Part shown: positions 59,718 through 64,000 of the stretch, one piece after another
Layout of the letters: each line of letters begins with the position of its first letter
Numbering within the stretch: the first letter of the stretch is position 1
The notes under the pieces: generated by a model
What the model was told of the DNA's origin: nothing
What the model saw: only the letters and a program-made list of their open reading frames with translations
Database searches by the model: none
Translations under genes and position numbers: made by a program
Assembly: GCA_008477525.1 (NCBI GenBank)
Contig: SPDT01000001.1
Location: 4,092,001 to 4,156,000 of the forward strand
From: Hypomyces perniciosus
Lineage: Eukaryota; Ascomycota; Sordariomycetes; Hypocreales; Hypocreaceae
DNA length: 64,000 nucleotides
Direction of reading: 5' to 3'

Positions 59718-62467
59718 ATTCGAACCTGTGTCCTCTGTGGTGTTCCTGGGATGCTGCTCGACACCGTTTTCAACGCGTCTCAGGACGCCATAGGGCGAGG
59801 ATGCAGACAGAAAGCGGGAATCGCCCTCGTCTGCGCGGGTTCGAGCGGAGAGAGAGAGGGAAGGAATAGTGGTAGTCTTAGTTGTTTCAAGGGAGAGGGA
59901 GCAGATGGCAATCTGAGGAGCGCAGCCCACAGCGGAACGTCACTCACTAAACAAACCACTAGATAGATAAACCACCACGAAAATAGACAAGGGGCCCCCC
60001 CGGATGGCTGGCTCGCTCGCAGGGAAGGGTCAGAACTCAGGAATCAGGACTGCACGCACGGCACACTGCAACGCAGCAAAACATGGGGAAGGGAATGAGA
60101 AGCCAAACTGCTGCAGGGGGACTTCCAGGGAAACTGCGTCAAACGGGTCGGAGAATAACACCGCGTGGAGGAGACAACCTGCTGCACTTTGGCCTCGTGG
60201 CAGGCGGATGTCTATCTGTGTGCTGTGCCTTATCGCCTATCACTTGAACCTCGCCTATAGCTTGACTCGCTTTGACAACCACATATATTTGGCGGATTCT
60301 ACTATTTTCAAGCCGGTTTTAGGGCTCATGCCATCCTCTTTGCTCCCACACACTGTAGCACTCCGTTTATACGAGATCCTTCATTCACACACCCACCGCG
60401 TTGTCGAGCAGCTCGTCCCAGAGAATCTCCCGCGGCCTCGTCAATATGCCATACCGTTATCTGTACGTGTGAATATGCACACGCTTTATACCACGAAGCA
60501 CGGCGTCGATGATCACAAAAGGCCTCCGTACGACCTAATCGAGCCAACAGTAGGGAGTACATATCCATTTTCCTGCAGTTCAGCAAGGGATGGGGGGGTG
60601 CACAAGCGCATCACCACACAAATTAACGTGCATGACAAGCGCAAGTTGATGGACGCATGACACCGCAAATGTCGATCCAAGATAGGTCAAGATAGGCTGC
60701 CACATGCCAGAGCAATGCCGCCGATTGGAGCATGTCTCGCCCAGCTCGCCAGCGGCCTTGGCCACTCGGCTTGGATGGCGCTGCAACACTGAAGCACGGG
60801 GCATGTCAGAGTCCATAATGGTGCCCTGTAGTCTGGATTGGGGTGTGCTGATCAAGTCAAGATGCGTTACTCCGTACTTCGTACTCGTACATTATGTTGA
60901 TCAAAGACAAGAACACATACACCGCAGTGGGGTTGCTCTGCCGGACATCGTGGTACTAGTAGTAATGTTTGTGTATTCCGCAGGTTTGATTAGCTGTCTC
61001 ATCGAATAACGGCCATACCCAATACTACTGATGGTCCCCAGATCTGCGAGGAGTCCGGCAGATAATATTGGTTTCCACAACACAGGAGGAGTAAAGGGTG
61101 GCACATAAGACAGACGGCTTGGCATGGTATATATGTTGTGGCGATTAGTCCCTTGTTTGGATGTGCACCCTTTCGCGAGTTGCGATGAGGCAATATCCCT
61201 GTCTGTTAAGCTCATATTAGCAGTAGAAGCGATGGGTTATCAATCGAACAGCGGTGTGGTGATGTACGACAGGATGCACATTCTTGTTCCTTGCGTGTAG
61301 ACTATGGGCTCATGGAGCATTCTGTGAGCATTATCACGATATCATGTCTTTGACTGTTGTGGGTGATAAGCAACGCATTTCAACTGTCTGAGTCGCGCGT
61401 GGCTTGCTCGAGTCGCCGTCGCCCGGCCGGATGGATTGGCAGTACTGCCTTGTCTTGGTGTCGATGAAGGGCTATGTCTTGGGTTTTTTTACTATTATTT
61501 TACATCTTTACTTGCGATTCTTGTTGTTCGACTCGTCTAGTCCGGGTTTAGACGTTAAGATTATTTGTGAATTCCGAGCCCTTAGTATTAGGTGAACAAT
61601 CTCGTAGGTGAATAATGCTGACTTGACTGACTTTGATATAATCCTCGGCCGTGGAGTGCGCAACGGACCCGACATTTCAAACAGGCTTCCAGAAACCCCA
61701 AAATGCCTTGAATTATCAGCAGAAAGCAGCGAAGCATAGACATATACTCGTGTCTCCAAACTGGCCACTTGGTATTAGCATGCAAGCGGACTGGTATTCA
61801 AATTTTCGGAACTTGGTCCGATCCAGGGTAGGCAAGTGGGATGTCAACTGTGGCTGGAGCTATCTACCGACAGCTCGCGCCACAGGAGGTGGCATGGATC
61901 CACTCTGGTGCATTTTCTGAGTGGGGCAAGTCCTTGTCTTGTCTCTGTCCAAGAACCCCGATCGGGCAGTTGTTAATAAATCAAGCATTGACGAAAGAGA
62001 ATGTTGCCCTGTTCGGTATGTATACTATTACTACTCTGAACGGACACTGGCATGTCACTTATGCGCCATGTGGAATGCGGCTTGAGCAGTGAAGAAAGTA
62101 CACACGAGGCTGTAGAAAAACAGCAGCCGATATGGAGAACACAAACCGAAGCCACCGGATGCATGTACGAGTACCTTATGTAAACGTCCCGAAGGCCAAG
62201 GCTCAGGAAAAAGAATGTCACCCGCCAGTCAAATTCCACAGGCGGTGACCTGTAGGCCGGCGAAGAACCTTGGAAGATTGCAGGACGCCAGAGGCGCCGG
62301 CTGTTAGTGCTAGCGGTCTGTAATTGCTCCAGGTCCCCAGTGATAGCGCCAACAGGCGCCCAAACCGCCTACGAGCCCGCCTAACTCTAGGCCCTAGCAG
62401 GGAGGCAACGCTACTATCGTTGGGACTCGAGGATCGGATCCTCCATGCTAGGTTATTACCCCGTATC

Positions 62468-62483
62468 TACTCCGTACGGAGTA
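62468..62483. repeat. Perfect 16-bp palindrome TACTCCGTACGGAGTA
   Basis: Two copies of the dispersed 9-mer in opposite orientation sharing the central TA. It is a candidate protein-binding or repeat-end site. Confidence 0.7.
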
Positions 62484-62681
62484 TGCCAAAACACGAAACT
62501 CTTCAATGCCCATACTCCGTCTAGACTTCATCCATTGGTTTTTGCCGCGCCCTTTTGCCAACTTACCAGGTACGAAATATCAGCACCCTCACTAAAATCC
62601 TTCCCTCTCTCCCCCGAACGTGTCGTCCCTTTTCAAATACCCCCCCTTGTGATCGTCCTGTCTTCAAGCCCTCCACCCTGA

Positions 62682-62707
62682 TTTTTTTTTTTTTTTTTGG
62701 GGGGGGG
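62682..62707. repeat. T17-G9 homopolymer pair
   Basis: Seventeen T followed directly by nine G. Cause unknown; the length is prone to sequencing error. Confidence 0.7.
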
Positions 62708-63009
62708 ACCCGATGGACCACAGGTCGCAGCGGCCCTAGCAACAATTCTATACGGGTACATTTACACTGACTGTCTCAGTCCTCCAGAGACCCTCGATGA
62801 AACAACAAAGGCCTCTGGTCTTCCTCAGGCTGGACGGCTCCTTCCGACACGAGTATCTATAGGCATCGACACACATATCTTCGAGCGTGGCGGCAGTGGA
62901 CAGGAGGAAGGCGGTATCCGGAAGCCAACGCTAGACAAGGTCCAAGCCAGCAGATATATTGCACCGTGGGCCTTGTCGATTATCAAACGTCCCTCTGCTA
63001 GTTGCTGAA

Positions 63010-64000
63010 ATGGAATCGAGCGAGAAGCATAGCGGCCATGAACCAGCGACACCGACAAAGGCCACCGAGCCAACCTTGATGGCGATAGACGAGACGGAAG
63101 CTGAAGCCGAGACCCCGAAGATGACACACGATTCTCTGGTTACCGTGAGGCTCTCCGAGCCACCCGCTCTCACGCTGGATACAAGCGCTGCCGTTGACAG
63201 AAATTCAGCCAACGCGGTTGCGCATGCTGCGAGTGACACCTCGGCCGAACATGATGACTCCGACGCAAACATCTCCCGCGACTCGACGGCTACCTTGTCT
63301 ACCACCGATGCCAACCGCAACCTTCAGGATGAACTCGGACAATGCGGAGATGATGGTGATAGCGATTGTTTAGAGGATCAGGAAGAAGAGGAGGAGGTCA
63401 ATTGGGAGGAATTGGAGAAGACGGAAGATGAACAGACCAAGAACGAGGAGACGGACAATGTATGCACACCAAGACACTGTGACTGATGCCCCATGCTGAC
63501 CCTTTGCAGTCAACTGCACTTCTTTTAGCTCGCCTGGAGCAGGAAAATGCAAAATTGGCGACAAACCCGAAGAGTGTCAAGGTCCAAACCGCCGAGAAGG
63601 CACTTGTTGGCAGGCCTCGCCCGCCGTCAATGGCACAGCTGCGAAGGATGGTCAATGGACCAACACCACCGGCCTTGCGATACTCGATGTTGCCACCTCC
63701 ACCTATGACGGACCTCGAATTTTATGCTGCCCTCGTCAAGGACTACCAACAAACCGCGGCCCGACTTCCCACGCTACTGTCCAACAAGATCCGTAAGGGA
63801 ATCCCCCCACCACTGCGGGGTGTTGTATGGCAGAGCATGTCTGGCGCTCGCGATTCCAGCTTGGAAGAACAATACGAGCGCTTCTGCGGCGAGTCTAGCC
63901 CCTACGAGCTTCTCATTGGCAAGGATCTCGGTCGGAGCTTCCCCGGCGTGGATATGTTTCGCGATCCCGAAGGAGATGGACAACGCATGCTTGGTCGTGT
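63010..64000 (+). CDS. TBC-domain Rab GTPase-activating protein (5' part)
   Basis: Truncated by the window edge. Two exons are seen, 63010-63459 and 63510-64000 onward. Exon 1 encodes 150 hydrophilic residues ending in an acidic run (DQEEEEEVNWEELEK). Exon 2 continues with a short coiled-coil, ALLLARLEQENAKLA, then TDLEFYAALVKDYQQTAARL and the TBC-domain entry KIRKGIPPPLRGVVWQSMSG (the conserved GIPxxLRGxVW motif), followed by SPYELLIGKDLGRSFPGVDMF, which includes the IxxDxxRTFP-like motif; the catalytic Arg finger usually lies just downstream (IxxDxxRxxP and YxQ) and is beyond the edge. It resembles Gyp5/EVI5-type GAPs. Rab target unknown. Confidence 0.85.

Larger units (their letters stand above)
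59718..63009. other. Gene-poor 3.3-kb region
   Basis: Divergent spacer between Yvc1 and the TBC gene. A 218-codon ATG frame at 60004-60660 has no family features and is not called. TACTCCGTA lies at 60868-60876 and a perfect 16-bp palindrome of two overlapping copies at 62468-62483. A run of 17 T followed by 9 G occupies 62682-62707. Confidence 0.45.

Noticed and set aside
60004..60660. 218-codon ATG open frame
   Set aside because: No recognisable domain, composition like surrounding spacer, and no splice or family support; left uncalled though expression data could change this.

Overview
The window is nuclear DNA of a filamentous ascomycete fungus (Pezizomycotina; the protein flavour fits Sordariomycetes, perhaps Hypocreales, but that finer placement is inference). 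Genes are split by short introns of about 48-300 bp with GT...AG ends and CTAAC/CTGAC-like branch sites, lie on both strands without operons, and are separated by gene-poor stretches of 0.3-4 kb. All exon joins below were worked out by hand from reading frames, splice signals and family conservation; no search was run.

Layout. 0.9-2.4 kb: PP2A catalytic subunit (+). 3.0-4.2 kb: seven-TM DUF3112-like protein (-). 4.2-9.8 kb: repeat-tinged, gene-poor DNA with a 79-bp MITE and a decayed ORF ending in an RNase H domain. 9.8-13.0 kb: long ATG-free leader plus a single-pass SH3 membrane protein (+). 14.0-16.1 kb: DcpS decapping scavenger (+) and GILT-like protein (-), overlapping tail to tail. 17.0-18.6 kb: atypical hexokinase (+). 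19.5-21.7 kb: Vba/DHA2-type MFS transporter (+). 22.2-24.5 kb: relic DNA, with a probable helicase remnant and a clear Ty1/copia 3' end. 24.9-27.2 kb: Cef1/Cdc5 splicing factor (-). 28.8-30.8 kb: MFS transporter (+). 31.3-32.1 kb: FHIT-type hydrolase (+). 34.8-36.4 kb: second-type MFS transporter (+). 37.2-38.4 kb: Cns1/TTC4 co-chaperone (+). 38.7-40.5 kb: APSES/KilA-N regulator (-). 44.1-49.4 kb: DNA topoisomerase II (+). 49.9-51.0 kb: Tap42 (+). 51.4-53.9 kb: 829-aa protein of unknown function (-). 54.7 kb: tRNA-Asn(GTT) (-). 55.3-55.5 kb: 65-aa membrane microprotein (+). 55.9-59.7 kb: Yvc1 vacuolar TRP channel (-). 63.0-64.0 kb: 5' part of a TBC-domain Rab-GAP (+), cut by the window edge.

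Most genes are conserved housekeeping or signalling genes. PP2A catalytic subunit and its regulator Tap42 are both present, about 48 kb apart, and two HIT-superfamily nucleotide hydrolases (DcpS and FHIT) occur about 16 kb apart. Three MFS transporters sit between 19 and 37 kb, but there is no biosynthetic core gene, so nothing supports a secondary-metabolite cluster. No CRISPR, phage or bacterial-type defence system is present.

The most interesting non-genic signals are a 9-bp motif TACTCCGTA/TACGGAGTA repeated at least 16 times, always between genes in the copies found, sometimes as overlapping palindromes; a 1.35-kb stretch with no ATG on the coding strand upstream of the SH3 gene; two consecutive stop-free 3n introns inside the APSES-like domain; and the transposon remains. 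I did not find a convincing new multi-gene system.
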